Part shown: positions 36,085 through 44,544 of the stretch, piece after piece
How the letters are laid out: every line of letters begins with the position of its first letter
How positions within the stretch are numbered: position 1 is the stretch's first letter
Source: Alphaproteobacteria bacterium
GTDB taxonomy: Bacteria; Pseudomonadota; Alphaproteobacteria; Micavibrionales; Micavibrionaceae
NCBI GenBank assembly: GCA_018608245.1
Contig: JABAZY010000019.1
Coordinates: 26,772 to 90,771 of the forward strand
Reading direction: 5' to 3'
DNA length: 64,000 bases
Notes under the pieces: model-generated
What the model was told of the DNA's origin: nothing
Seen by the model: only the letters and a program-made list of their open reading frames with translations
Database searches by the model: none
Position numbers and translations under genes: made by a program

Positions 36085-36606
36085 CTAAGCTTCGCCAATG
36101 TTATCCATCATGGCCAACGATAATGCATTTGCACCTTGTTGTTGATGTAGGGATAAAAGCTCAAATGTCATGTAGTAACGCTCACACTCTGATAGGGCTA
36201 TATCTATTAAATCTTCCATGTGAGAGGCACCAGAAGAATAGTTCATGCCGCGAAAAAGACTGGTGTGCCTAAAACACGGCGTATGTGCTTCAGCATTTGC
36301 TGTGTTAGATAAAGGGATATCAAAATGCCCTAACCAAAGCGTTGAGTTAATTTTATTTACAGCCTTTGAGGCTTCTTCAAGTTTATTAGGGCTAACGGTT
36401 AAGTCTGGCGTGCAACAGAATTTAAGTGCGCTGTAATGCTCTTGCCAATTAAATGCCATCTTGTAATGACCATATTTGCCGGAGACGTGAACAGTGAGCG
36501 TATCTTCATCCATACGATCAAATGTCCAATCGTTAGAGATAATAATCTCTTCAACGCTATCGAGTGGATTGCTTACGTCTTCAAAAATGTTGGTTTGTTC
36601 TTGCAT
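36085..36606 (-). CDS. YbjN domain-containing protein
   Basis: A soluble protein of 173 residues with the YbjN fold, a helix/sheet domain related to tir chaperones. The typical stretch NDWTFDRMDEDTLTVHVSGKYG (from residue 25, seen in part as WTFDRMDEDTLTVHVSG) and the region LKFCCTPDLTVSPNKLEEAS near 65 match family members of alphaproteobacteria. Its role is unknown; E. coli YbjN affects motility and stress phenotypes. It lies between ubiK and proC on the minus strand, with gaps of 4 and 28 bp, so the three probably form an operon. Confidence 0.85.
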   Translation of the reverse strand: MQEQTNIFEDVSNPLDSVEEIIISNDWTFDRMDEDTLTVHVSGKYGHYKMAFNWQEHYSALKFCCTPDLTVSPNKLEEASKAVNKINSTLWLGHFDIPLSNTANAEAHTPCFRHTSLFRGMNYSSGASHMEDLIDIALSECERYYMTFELLSLHQQQGANALSLAMMDNIGEA

Positions 36607-36610
36607 TCTG

Positions 36611-36871
36611 CTATTTCTTCTTTTTAACTTTTACAGTTTTTTCTAAGGCGTCTAAACGTTCTTTTAGGGTTTTATTTTCTTCGAAAAGACTACTCACTAG
36701 TGTTTCTAGTCGTTCATGTTCTTCACGAGGAACGAGCTCTATGTCGGTTGCTATGTCTTCAACGCGGGTTTTAATATCATCACGGACATGTTTTTGAACA
36801 CCCCCAAGGATATTCATCGCACCACCCGCAACACGGGCGATGTCTTCTATGATGTGCGTGTTTTTAGACAT
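36611..36871 (-). CDS. ubiK: Ubiquinone biosynthesis accessory factor UbiK (BMFP family)
   Basis: A small coiled-coil protein that promotes ubiquinone synthesis under aerobic conditions, linked to the Ubi complex and the membrane in E. coli. 86 residues. The N-terminal helix IIEDIARVAGGAMNILGG is conserved and the C-terminal half is a coiled coil (EEHERLETLVSSLFEENKTL) ending in a KKKK stretch. The stop is 4 bp before the YbjN gene. Its start is divergent from rfaD, about 160 bp apart. Confidence 0.9.
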   Translation of the reverse strand: MSKNTHIIEDIARVAGGAMNILGGVQKHVRDDIKTRVEDIATDIELVPREEHERLETLVSSLFEENKTLKERLDALEKTVKVKKKK

Positions 36872-37033
36872 GAAATCTTAATAACACTTGGGGCTTATTT
36901 CTCACAAGGGCTCTACGCAAAAATGAATGCGTTATCCACTTTATTTTTTTGTATATTACGCATAAGGTGTGTGCTTATATTTAAAGCCGTCGCGTGCTTG
37001 TTCGCTTGAGGTAAATAAGAAAAGGATGATTAA

Positions 37034-38026
37034 ATGATTATTGTAACAGGTGGCACGGGCTTTATAGGTTCTAACTTGGTTGCGGCATTAGAAGAGCAGG
37101 GGCATGAAGATATTGTCGTTTGTGATACGCTTGGCATGGAAGACAAATGGCGCAACATTGCCAAACGCGAACTTCGCGATCTTGTCCACCCTGATCGTTT
37201 ATTTGATTATCTAGATGCGCATGCTGATGAGATTGATGTGATCTTTCACATGGGTGCGATTTCTTCTACGACCGAGCAGGATATCGATTTAGTTGTTGAA
37301 ACAAACATTGTTCTATCTCGTCGTTTATGGAATTGGTGTGGGCGTCATAATAAAAGATTAATATATGCCTCATCCGCTGCAACTTATGGCGATGGAGATC
37401 AAGGGTTTGATGATTTTGAATCTGTTAACGAATTGTCGATATTACGCCCTTTGAACGCTTATGGTTGGTCAAAGCATGTTTTTGATCGTCGTATTGCACG
37501 TGAGCTAAAGAACAAAAAGAAAGCTGTGCCTAAGCAATGGGCGGGATTAAAGTTCTTTAATGTCTATGGGCCAAATGAATATCATAAGGGTGAGCAGATG
37601 AGTGTAATTTGTAAACTTTATCCTCAAGTAATGGCAGGCGCGGCTGCGAAGCTTTTTAAATCTCATAAGGATGAATATGAAGATGGTGGACAGCTTCGTG
37701 ATTTCGTTTATGTGAAGGATTGTGTAGCTGTGATGATCTGGCTTTATGAGAATGAAAATGTTAGTGGTTTATTTAATATCGGTACAGGCAAAGCTAGAAG
37801 TTTTAAAGATCTAGCTCTCTCAACCTTTGCTGCGGCGGACAAAGAACTGAAGATAAACTTCATCGATATGCCAGAATTTTTACGTGAGAAATATCAGTAT
37901 TTCACAGAGGCTAAAATGGATAAATTACGTGCGGCTGGATATGATAAACCCTTCACAGATTTAGAAGAAGGCGTGCGTGATTACGTGCAAAATTACATGG
38001 TGCGTGAAGATGATAAGTATTTATAA
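37034..38026 (+). CDS. rfaD: ADP-L-glycero-D-manno-heptose 6-epimerase
   Basis: Converts the D,D-heptose nucleotide to the L,D form for the lipopolysaccharide inner core. 330 residues, usual length. The NAD(P) motif MIIVTGGTGFIGSNLVAAL is at the start, with the catalytic Tyr and Lys in RPLNAYGWSKHVFDRRIA near residue 140 and IYASSAATYGDGDQGF near 108. RDFVYVKDCVAVMIWLYENE near 220 is also typical. AAAGGATGA precedes the ATG. It shows that the cell makes a heptose-containing LPS core. Confidence 0.95.
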   Translation: MIIVTGGTGFIGSNLVAALEEQGHEDIVVCDTLGMEDKWRNIAKRELRDLVHPDRLFDYLDAHADEIDVIFHMGAISSTTEQDIDLVVETNIVLSRRLWNWCGRHNKRLIYASSAATYGDGDQGFDDFESVNELSILRPLNAYGWSKHVFDRRIARELKNKKKAVPKQWAGLKFFNVYGPNEYHKGEQMSVICKLYPQVMAGAAAKLFKSHKDEYEDGGQLRDFVYVKDCVAVMIWLYENENVSGLFNIGTGKARSFKDLALSTFAAADKELKINFIDMPEFLREKYQYFTEAKMDKLRAAGYDKPFTDLEEGVRDYVQNYMVREDDKYL

Positions 38027-38033
38027 AAAACTA

Positions 38034-38062
38034 CCTTAACTTATATAATATAAAGGTTAAGG
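38034..38062. repeat. Inverted repeat downstream of rfaD
   Basis: CCTTAAC at 38034-38040 pairs with GTTAAGG at 38056-38062. There is no T-run on the plus strand, but TTTTTT lies after the stem on the minus strand, where no gene needs it. It may be a weak or RNA-end structure. Confidence 0.3.
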
Positions 38063-38125
38063 GGAAAATTAATAATATCATTTTGTCTGAAATGTAAAAT
38101 TTAACTAAAAGAAAACTTGATAGAT

Positions 38126-38947
38126 ATGAGCTTAACATTTAATGATATTGACCCTGTCGCAATCGCGATTGGTCCACTCGAAATTAGATGGTATGCGCTT
38201 GCCTATATGGCGGGTTTTTTGCTGGGCTGGAAATATGCTTTATGGCTTGTAAAATCCTATAAGGAAAAAGCCAAAAAAGATATCCGCCCCAGCACGGATG
38301 ACATAGATAATTTTATTCCTTTTGCAGTTTTGGGAGTCATCTTAGGGGGGCGTTTAGGGTATGTATTATTTTACCAATCATCTCTTTATTTATACGATCC
38401 GCTTTCTGTTTTTAAAGTATGGGAAGGGGGAATGTCATTTCACGGTGGAGCGCTTGGGGTTATTTTAGCGCTATTCTTATTTTCATGGCGTCAGAAAATC
38501 CCACTCCTTCGCCTGTCCGATATTGTTTGTGCGACAGTGCCTATCGGTATCTTCTTTGGGCGCATTGCTAATTTTGTAAACGGTGAGTTGTTTGGGCGTC
38601 CTGCGGGCGAGAATGTACCGTGGAGTTTTGTCTTCCCATGGGGTGGGCCAGAACCACGCCATCCTAGCCAGTTATATGAAGCGGCCTTAGAGGGGGCTTT
38701 GCTGTTTATTATATTATTCATTCTAGTGCGTAACGAACGGATTAGAGCGCTTCCGGGGATTGTAACGGGGGCGTTTTTAGCTGGCTATGGTCTGTTCAGG
38801 TTATTTGTTGAGCAGTTCCGCGAGCCTGATAGCCATATTGGCTTATTGTTTGATTACATCTCTATGGGGCAATTACTTAGCTTGCCTATGGTGCTGTTAG
38901 GCAGTGGCGTTATTGTCTATGCTTTGATTAAGCGTGAAAAGGCTTAA
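38126..38947 (+). CDS. lgt: Prolipoprotein diacylglyceryl transferase
   Basis: Adds diacylglycerol to the lipobox cysteine of prolipoproteins, the first step of lipoprotein maturation. About 273 residues, seven membrane helices. Hallmarks are IRWYALAYMAGFLLGW near residue 18, GGMSFHGGALGVILALF near 100 and the signature GRIANFVNGELFGRPAGENV near 147, with RHPSQLYEAALEG near 180. The ATG at 38126 was preferred to an in-frame TTG nine bases earlier. The substrates are the many lipoproteins encoded in this window. It is followed by the MidA-like gene after 9 bp. Confidence 0.95.
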   Translation: MSLTFNDIDPVAIAIGPLEIRWYALAYMAGFLLGWKYALWLVKSYKEKAKKDIRPSTDDIDNFIPFAVLGVILGGRLGYVLFYQSSLYLYDPLSVFKVWEGGMSFHGGALGVILALFLFSWRQKIPLLRLSDIVCATVPIGIFFGRIANFVNGELFGRPAGENVPWSFVFPWGGPEPRHPSQLYEAALEGALLFIILFILVRNERIRALPGIVTGAFLAGYGLFRLFVEQFREPDSHIGLLFDYISMGQLLSLPMVLLGSGVIVYALIKREKA

Positions 38948-38956
38948 ATTAAAGCC

Positions 38957-40063
38957 ATGAGCGCTCAAGAAACACCTTTAACAGATATTATTCGCCAGCA
39001 GATACGTGCTACTGGGCCGATGAATATGGCTGAGTATATGTCTCTATGCCTTGGTCATCCTGAACATGGTTATTATATGCACAAAGATCCATTTGGTGTC
39101 GCAGGGGATTTCACGACCGCCCCAGAGATATCTCAACTATTTGGAGAGTTGATTGGTGTTTGGGTGGCTGATACATGGATGCAAATGGGTAGACCTGATC
39201 GTTTCGTAATTCTGGAGTGTGGACCGGGGCGTGGTGCATTAATGTCTGATGCCTTAAGGGCAACAAAGTCGGTTGAAGGGTTCCATGAGGCGATGCAGGT
39301 CGTGATGCTGGAAACGAGTCCATATTTGAAATCTGTGCAAGAAAAAACGCTAATGGGTCACGGTGCATTATGGATTTCTGCGCTGGATCAATTGAACCAA
39401 GAGGTTCCTGTGATTATTATCGGTAATGAGCTTCTTGATGCCCTTTCTGTACGTCAATTGCAGTATACTGATACGGGGTGGCTTGAACGATGTGTTGGTT
39501 TAGGTATAAACGATACGCTTAGTATTAATTTAAAAAACGTCGAAAAGTCCCTATTAAGCTACATTCCACCTATGCTTATAGCCCCTAAGGAAGATGATGT
39601 CATAGAGGTATCAGTGGCTCGACAAGCGTTTGTTCAAGAAATCTGTAAAATTATTTTAAATCAACAAGGTAGTGCTTTATTCTTAGATTATGGATTCATA
39701 CATAACGTGCCTGGAGAGACTCTGCAAGCGGTCAAGAACCATAGTTATTGCGATATTCTTGATAGTCCTGGCCAAGTTGATTTAACAGCACATGTGAATT
39801 TTGCTGAAATTGCTCGTATTGTGATGGGGTGTGACTTAACGGTTCATGATGCTGTGTCACAGAGTGACTTCCTAAAAAGGTTAGGTGCGGAATTGAGAGC
39901 GGAAAAATTGACCCAAAATGCAACAGCGCAACAGGCGCAAGGAATTAAAAGCGCGCTTCAGCGCTTGATTGGAACTGACACTAAAGCAGGGGAGATGGGC
40001 ACCCTATTTAAAGCGATAGCATTCTCTTCTGATCCTCATATTAATTTGGCGGGGTTCATGTAG
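38957..40063 (+). CDS. SAM-dependent methyltransferase, MidA/NDUFAF7 family
   Basis: The product has 368 residues. The family includes NDUFAF7, which dimethylates an arginine of a complex I subunit in mitochondria; bacterial substrates are unproven. The N-terminal part has MNMAEYMSLCLGHPEHGYYM near residue 21 and the family stretch GVAGDFTTAPEISQLFGELI near 47. SAM-binding is FVILECGPGRGALMSDALR near 85, with IIGNELLDALSVRQLQY near 155. It is one of three proteins in this window that resemble complex I assembly factors. The stop is just before pgeF (4 bp), so co-transcription with lgt and pgeF is likely. Confidence 0.92.
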   Translation: MSAQETPLTDIIRQQIRATGPMNMAEYMSLCLGHPEHGYYMHKDPFGVAGDFTTAPEISQLFGELIGVWVADTWMQMGRPDRFVILECGPGRGALMSDALRATKSVEGFHEAMQVVMLETSPYLKSVQEKTLMGHGALWISALDQLNQEVPVIIIGNELLDALSVRQLQYTDTGWLERCVGLGINDTLSINLKNVEKSLLSYIPPMLIAPKEDDVIEVSVARQAFVQEICKIILNQQGSALFLDYGFIHNVPGETLQAVKNHSYCDILDSPGQVDLTAHVNFAEIARIVMGCDLTVHDAVSQSDFLKRLGAELRAEKLTQNATAQQAQGIKSALQRLIGTDTKAGEMGTLFKAIAFSSDPHINLAGFM

Positions 40064-40067
40064 AATA

Positions 40068-40859
40068 ATGAGTATGGATATAATTATAGACGATAAAATT
40101 GACGCAGTACACGCCTCAATCCGCCATGGTTTCTTTGGGCGTGAAGGGGGCGTGAGTGAAGGTATATATAAGAGCTTGAATTGTGGTGTAGGGTCTGATG
40201 ATAATCCTGATGCTGTGGCTGAAAACCGCAAGCGGGTCGTTGAATCACTAGTAGACAAGAATGTTCCTTTAGTCACAGTAAACCAAGTGCATAGTCCTGA
40301 TTGCGTCATTATAGAGCAACCATTTAAAAATAACACTCGACCAAATGCTGATGCGCTTGTAACCGATCGTGCGGGTTTGGTTCTTGGTATTTTAACAGCT
40401 GATTGTGGCTGTATCTTATTTGTAGGAACAAAGCCTGACGGATCACCTGTCATTGGCGGGGCGCATGCTGGCTGGAAAGGGGCTGTTGGTGGTGTTTTGC
40501 AGTCAACGGTTCAAAAAATGTTAGCGCTAGGCGCGGAGCTTTCGTCTATTCAAGCGTCAATTGGCCCTTGCATAGGTCCTAAGTCGTATGAAGTGTCCCA
40601 AGGGTTTGAACAACCTTTTCTCGATCAAAACGATGAGAATGAACGCTTTTTTATGAGCGCACGCAAGGAAGGGCATCTAATGTTTGACCTGCCAGGTTAC
40701 ATTGCTAGCCAATTGGCGCAGGCGGGTGTTAGTAATATTACGATCACTGGGCATGATACTTTCGCTGAAATGAACAGATTCTTTAGCTATCGCCGCGCAA
40801 CACACGCAAAAGAGCCTGACTATGGACGGCAGATTTCCGCCATTATGATTGCTGAGTAG
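40068..40859 (+). CDS. pgeF: Peptidoglycan editing factor PgeF (laccase-domain protein)
   Basis: In E. coli PgeF prevents incorrect amino acid use in the peptidoglycan stem; related proteins are purine nucleoside phosphorylases. 263 residues. Metal and active-site stretches are HGFFGREGGVSEGIYKSLNC near residue 18, VTVNQVHSPDCVII near 70, LTADCGCILFVGTK near 110 and GGAHAGWKGAVGGVL near 133, with ASIGPCIGPKSYEV near 165. The Asp-Cys and His residues of the zinc site are all present, so it is probably active. It ends before a terminator. Confidence 0.92.
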   Translation: MSMDIIIDDKIDAVHASIRHGFFGREGGVSEGIYKSLNCGVGSDDNPDAVAENRKRVVESLVDKNVPLVTVNQVHSPDCVIIEQPFKNNTRPNADALVTDRAGLVLGILTADCGCILFVGTKPDGSPVIGGAHAGWKGAVGGVLQSTVQKMLALGAELSSIQASIGPCIGPKSYEVSQGFEQPFLDQNDENERFFMSARKEGHLMFDLPGYIASQLAQAGVSNITITGHDTFAEMNRFFSYRRATHAKEPDYGRQISAIMIAE

Positions 40860-40898
40860 AGGTTTAAACAAAATAAGTTGGGAAATTAACGAATCCTG

Positions 40899-40922
40899 AC
40901 TTGCCTTTTAGGGCAAGTTTTC
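40899..40922 (+). terminator. Intrinsic terminator after pgeF
   Basis: ACTTGCC at 40899-40905 pairs with GGCAAGT at 40912-40918, followed by TTTTCC. It lies 39 bp past the pgeF stop and just before the prs promoter region. Confidence 0.65.
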
Positions 40923-40974
40923 CCTATAGTCGGCTCAATCGCGTGAGCCTTTGAAACTTTACGGAAAAAATCCG

Positions 40975-41907
40975 ATGAAACTTATTGCCGGTAACTCTAA
41001 CCGACCTTTAGCAGAAGCTATTTCTGCGCATCTTAAAACGCCCCTGACAACAGCTAGCATTCGTCGTTTTGCTGATATGGAAGTCTTTGTGGAAATCATG
41101 GAGAATGTTCGCGGTGAGGACGTCTTCGTTATTCAATCAACTTCCTATCCTGCCAATGATAACTTGATGGAGCTGTTGATTACAATTGATGCGCTAAGAC
41201 GTGGCTCAGCACGCAGAATTACAGCGGTTCTCCCATATTTTGGTTATGCCCGCCAAGACCGTAAAACAGGCGGTAGAACACCTATTTCAGCGAAATTGGT
41301 CGCAAATTTGATTACCTCTGCTGGCGCTGACCGCGTTTTAACGATGGATCTGCACGCAGGACAAATCCAAGGGTTCTTTGATATCCCGACAGATAACTTG
41401 ATCGCGTCACCTGTCATGGTGCCTGATATGGAAAAATTATTTAATGCCGAGAACTTGGTGATGGTATCTCCAGATGTTGGTGGTGTTGGTCGCGCGCGTG
41501 CGATGGCAAAGCGCATGGGTGCTGATTTAGCTATCATTGATAAACGTCGTGAAAAAGCAGGTGTTTCAGAGGTGATGAATGTTATCGGTGAAGTGAAGGG
41601 CAGAGATTGCGTGCTTATTGATGATATGGCCGATTCTGCGGGAACGTTGTGTAATGCGGCAGGTGCTCTTATGGCGCAAGGGGCTAACTCAGTTCATGCT
41701 TACGTCGTGCATGGTGTGCTATCAGGCGGCGCAGTTGCCCGTGTGGCGGAAAGCCCACTGGAAAGTCTGGTAATCACAGATTCTATTGCCCCAACAGAGG
41801 CCGTGCGCGTATCTCAAAATATCCGCACGCTAACGGTTGCGCCTCTGATTGGTTCTGCTATTGAGTGTATTGCGGATGAAAAGTCGATTTCTGCTCTGTT
41901 TAAATAG
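40975..41907 (+). CDS. prs: Ribose-phosphate pyrophosphokinase
   Basis: Makes PRPP from ribose 5-phosphate and ATP for nucleotide, His and Trp synthesis. 310 residues with the ATG at 40975; a longer in-frame TTG start at 40951 adds eight residues not seen in the family. Motifs are [20 protein letters not shown] near residue 27, [20 protein letters not shown] near 87, [20 protein letters not shown] near 118 and the PRPP motif [18 protein letters not shown] near 205. ACGGA is upstream of the ATG. Confidence 0.97.
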   Translation: MKLIAGNSNRPLAEAISAHLKTPLTTASIRRFADMEVFVEIMENVRGEDVFVIQSTSYPANDNLMELLITIDALRRGSARRITAVLPYFGYARQDRKTGGRTPISAKLVANLITSAGADRVLTMDLHAGQIQGFFDIPTDNLIASPVMVPDMEKLFNAENLVMVSPDVGGVGRARAMAKRMGADLAIIDKRREKAGVSEVMNVIGEVKGRDCVLIDDMADSAGTLCNAAGALMAQGANSVHAYVVHGVLSGGAVARVAESPLESLVITDSIAPTEAVRVSQNIRTLTVAPLIGSAIECIADEKSISALFK

Positions 41908-41971
41908 GCGATCTAGCTAAATAATCCTTGAATTTCCTTACGAAATACGCTTTATTGCGCCCTTAGTAATG

Positions 41972-41993
41972 GGTAGCACCCCTGGAGGCTATC
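41972..41993 (+). promoter_or_regulatory. Possible structured leader of rplY
   Basis: GGTAGC at 41972-41977 can pair with GCTATC at 41988-41993 (one G-U pair), 29 bp before the rplY start codon. CCCTTAGTAATGGG just upstream could form a smaller hairpin. Leader-mediated autocontrol is known for several ribosomal proteins, but this one is unverified. Confidence 0.3.
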
Positions 41994-42021
41994 TTAAATT
42001 TAATTATAAGGAACTAAAACA

Positions 42022-42720
42022 ATGACAAAATCATATACTATGTCAGCGGTAAAACGTGAACGCGCCGGTAAGGGGGTCGCTCGAGCATTACGCCGTGAAG
42101 CACAAACACCAGCCGTTATTTACGGCGATAAACAAGAACCAGTAACTATTTCAATCCCTACCAAAGAAGCTAACTTGGAATTCAATAAAGGTCATATGTT
42201 TACAACATTATGTGACCTTGATATTGCAGGTGAAAAAGGTTTGGTTCTTGCTCGTGATATTCAATTACACCCAGTATCAGATAACGTTTTACACGTAGAT
42301 TTCTTACGTGTGACAGACAAAACAAAATTGACTGTTGCTGTGGCCCTTAACTTTATTAATCAAGAAGAGTGTGCCGGTATTAAAGAAAAAGGTATCTTGA
42401 ATGTCATTAGATATGAAGTTGACCTTGTTTGTAAGGCCGTTAATATTCCTGAAGCAATTGATGTTGATTTAACCAAGTTCGAAATTGGTGATTCAATCAA
42501 AATGAGTGATGCTGTTCTACCTGAAGGCTCTAAGCCTGAGATTGATGATCGTGACTTTACTTTGGCAACTATCGCTGCGCCACGCGCAATCGAAGAAGAG
42601 GTTGTTGAGGAAGAAGAAGGCGTTGAAGGCGAAGAGGGAGCGGAAGCTTCTGCTGAAGGCGCTGAAGGTGACGCACCTGCTGAAGGTGGAGAAGAAAAAG
42701 CTGAAGCAAAAAGCGAATAA
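42022..42720 (+). CDS. rplY: Large ribosomal subunit protein bL25 (CTC-type)
   Basis: Binds 5S rRNA in the large subunit. 232 residues: the L25 domain at about 1-95 (VKRERAGKGVARALRRE near residue 11 and DIQLHPVSDNVLHVDFL near 82), the beta-rich CTC-type domain at about 100-185, and a long Glu/Ala/Gly-rich acidic tail. The long form is common in alphaproteobacteria; the acidic tail is longer than the usual one. AAGGAAC precedes the ATG. It is the first gene of the rplY-pth-ychF set, though a terminator separates it from pth. Confidence 0.95.
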   Translation: MTKSYTMSAVKRERAGKGVARALRREAQTPAVIYGDKQEPVTISIPTKEANLEFNKGHMFTTLCDLDIAGEKGLVLARDIQLHPVSDNVLHVDFLRVTDKTKLTVAVALNFINQEECAGIKEKGILNVIRYEVDLVCKAVNIPEAIDVDLTKFEIGDSIKMSDAVLPEGSKPEIDDRDFTLATIAAPRAIEEEVVEEEEGVEGEEGAEASAEGAEGDAPAEGGEEKAEAKSE

Positions 42721-42742
42721 TCTTCTACCGAATAAAAATTCT

Positions 42743-42776
42743 AAAAGAGGGCATATTCACTATGTCCTCTTTTTTA
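42743..42776 (+). terminator. Intrinsic terminator after rplY
   Basis: AAAAGAGGGCAT and ATGTCCTCTTTT form a stem of about 12 bp (one G-T pair) with a loop of about 7 bases, followed by TTTTTT. It lies 22 bp past the rplY stop. Confidence 0.85.
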
Positions 42777-42832
42777 TTTAATATATGCTGTACGGCATAA
42801 TGTTTAATTTATTTAATAAAAAGAATTCTGAT

Positions 42833-43420
42833 ATGTGGCTATTGGTCGGGCTGGGAAATCCTGGCGATAAATATAAAAATAACCGTCATAATATTGGGTT
42901 TATGGCTGTGGATCGTGTGGCGGATGATACGCCTGCTTTTTCTGCGCCGAAATCTAAGTTTCAAGGCGCGTATACAGAAGCAAATATTGCAGGTGTAAAA
43001 ATTGGTATGCTACAGCCACAAACTTATATGAATGAGTCTGGTCAGTCTGTTGGTGCATGCGCAAAATTTTATAAAATTCCTGCTGAGCGGATTGTTGTTT
43101 TTCATGATGAGCTGGATATAAATGCTGGTGATTTTCGTGTTAAAAAAGGTGGCGGTAACGCTGGGCATAATGGATTGAAATCTATTCAAGCACATTTGGG
43201 TACACCAGATTTCTGGCGTGTGCGCATGGGGATTGGTCATCCAGGTGATAAAAATAAAGTGAGTGGCTATGTGCTAAGTGATTTCGCCAAAAGCGATGCT
43301 GAGTGGTTAGATGTTATGTTAGAAGGCGTTGTGCGTTCTTACGAAATTATTTTCAAAGAAGGCGTAAAGCCTTTTGAAAAAGAAGTCAGTGAACATATAA
43401 ATTATTACCTTAAAAAATAA
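42833..43420 (+). CDS. pth: Peptidyl-tRNA hydrolase
   Basis: Releases stalled peptides from tRNA so the tRNA can be reused. About 195 residues from MWLLVGLGNPG, the usual start of the family. Catalytic features are NRHNIGFMAVDRVAD near residue 19 (with the catalytic His), QPQTYMNESGQSV near 65 and VFHDELDINAGDFRVKKGGG near 92, with GHNGLKSIQAHLGT near 115. Two earlier in-frame ATGs (42785 and 42800) are possible, but the first lies only 9 bp after the terminator. AAAGAA is upstream at normal distance. ychF follows after 20 bp. Confidence 0.95.
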   Translation: MWLLVGLGNPGDKYKNNRHNIGFMAVDRVADDTPAFSAPKSKFQGAYTEANIAGVKIGMLQPQTYMNESGQSVGACAKFYKIPAERIVVFHDELDINAGDFRVKKGGGNAGHNGLKSIQAHLGTPDFWRVRMGIGHPGDKNKVSGYVLSDFAKSDAEWLDVMLEGVVRSYEIIFKEGVKPFEKEVSEHINYYLKK

Positions 43421-43440
43421 ATAAAAAGAAAGAATAAAAG

Positions 43441-44544
43441 ATGAGTTTTAATTGTGGAATTGTGGGGCTACCCAATGTTGGTAAATCAACTTTGTTTAAT
43501 GCGCTAACAGCAACGGCGGCGGCGCAAGCGGCAAACTTTCCGTTTTGTACGATTGAACCAAATGTGGGCAAGGTTGGTGTGCCTGATCCGCGCCTTGATT
43601 TGATTGCTAAGATTGGTGGCTCAGCTAAGATTGTTCCTGCTCAATTAGAGTTTGTTGATATTGCTGGTCTTGTAAAAGGCGCGAGCAAAGGTGAGGGGCT
43701 TGGTAATCAGTTCCTAACGAATATTCGTGAGACAGACGCAATTATTCATGTGCTTCGTTGTTTCGAAGATGGTGATATTACCCATGTGGAAGGATCGGTT
43801 GATCCTATCCGTGATGCGGAAACGATTGAAACAGAATTAATGCTGGCGGATCTGGAAAGTTTAGAAAAACAAATTACTAATATTGAACGTAAAGCTAAAG
43901 GTGGTGACAAAGAATTAACTGGTCAGCTTGACTTAATGAAACGTATGAAGGCTGTTCTTGATGAGGGGCGTCCTGCACGTGATGCAGCGCCAGAAAACCC
44001 TGATGAAATTCGTTGGTCAAAAAATATTGGTATGCTAACGGCTAAATCAATTCTTTATGTTTGTAACGTTAATGAAGATGATGCGGCGAATGGAAATGAT
44101 TGGACAAAAAAAGTAGCAGAAATGGCTGTAGAGAAAAAAGCCAGTAGTGTTATTATTTGTGCTTCAATTGAATCTGAAATTGCACAGTTAGAAACGGCGG
44201 AAGAAAAGAATGAATTTTTGGAAGCTATTGGTTTGGAAGAAGCGGGGCTAGATCGTATTATCAAAGCGGGGTACGCGCTGTTAGGATTGCAAAATTATTT
44301 CACTGTTGGGCCAAAAGAAGCGCGTGCTTGGACAATTCGCACAGGCGCAAAAGCGCCAGAGGCGGCCGGTGCAATTCATAGTGATTTTGAAAAAGGATTT
44401 ATCAAAGCTGAAGTAATCGCTTACGAAGATTTTGTTGAATTAAATGGTGAGCAAGGTGCAAAAGACCAAGGAAAAATGCGCCAAGAAGGCAAAGAATACG
44501 TCGTCAAAGATGGCGATATAATTCTATTCAGATTTAATGTTTAA
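43441..44544 (+). CDS. ychF: Redox-regulated ATPase YchF (Obg family)
   Basis: A ribosome-associated P-loop protein that prefers ATP over GTP. 367 residues. The G1 motif is [15 protein letters not shown] near residue 8, [20 protein letters not shown] near 68 has G3, and the C-terminal TGS domain contains [20 protein letters not shown] near 290 and [13 protein letters not shown] near 320. The NLEE-type motif for ATP preference reads NVNED at about 205. rplY-pth-ychF is a conserved order. Confidence 0.97.
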   Translation: MSFNCGIVGLPNVGKSTLFNALTATAAAQAANFPFCTIEPNVGKVGVPDPRLDLIAKIGGSAKIVPAQLEFVDIAGLVKGASKGEGLGNQFLTNIRETDAIIHVLRCFEDGDITHVEGSVDPIRDAETIETELMLADLESLEKQITNIERKAKGGDKELTGQLDLMKRMKAVLDEGRPARDAAPENPDEIRWSKNIGMLTAKSILYVCNVNEDDAANGNDWTKKVAEMAVEKKASSVIICASIESEIAQLETAEEKNEFLEAIGLEEAGLDRIIKAGYALLGLQNYFTVGPKEARAWTIRTGAKAPEAAGAIHSDFEKGFIKAEVIAYEDFVELNGEQGAKDQGKMRQEGKEYVVKDGDIILFRFNV

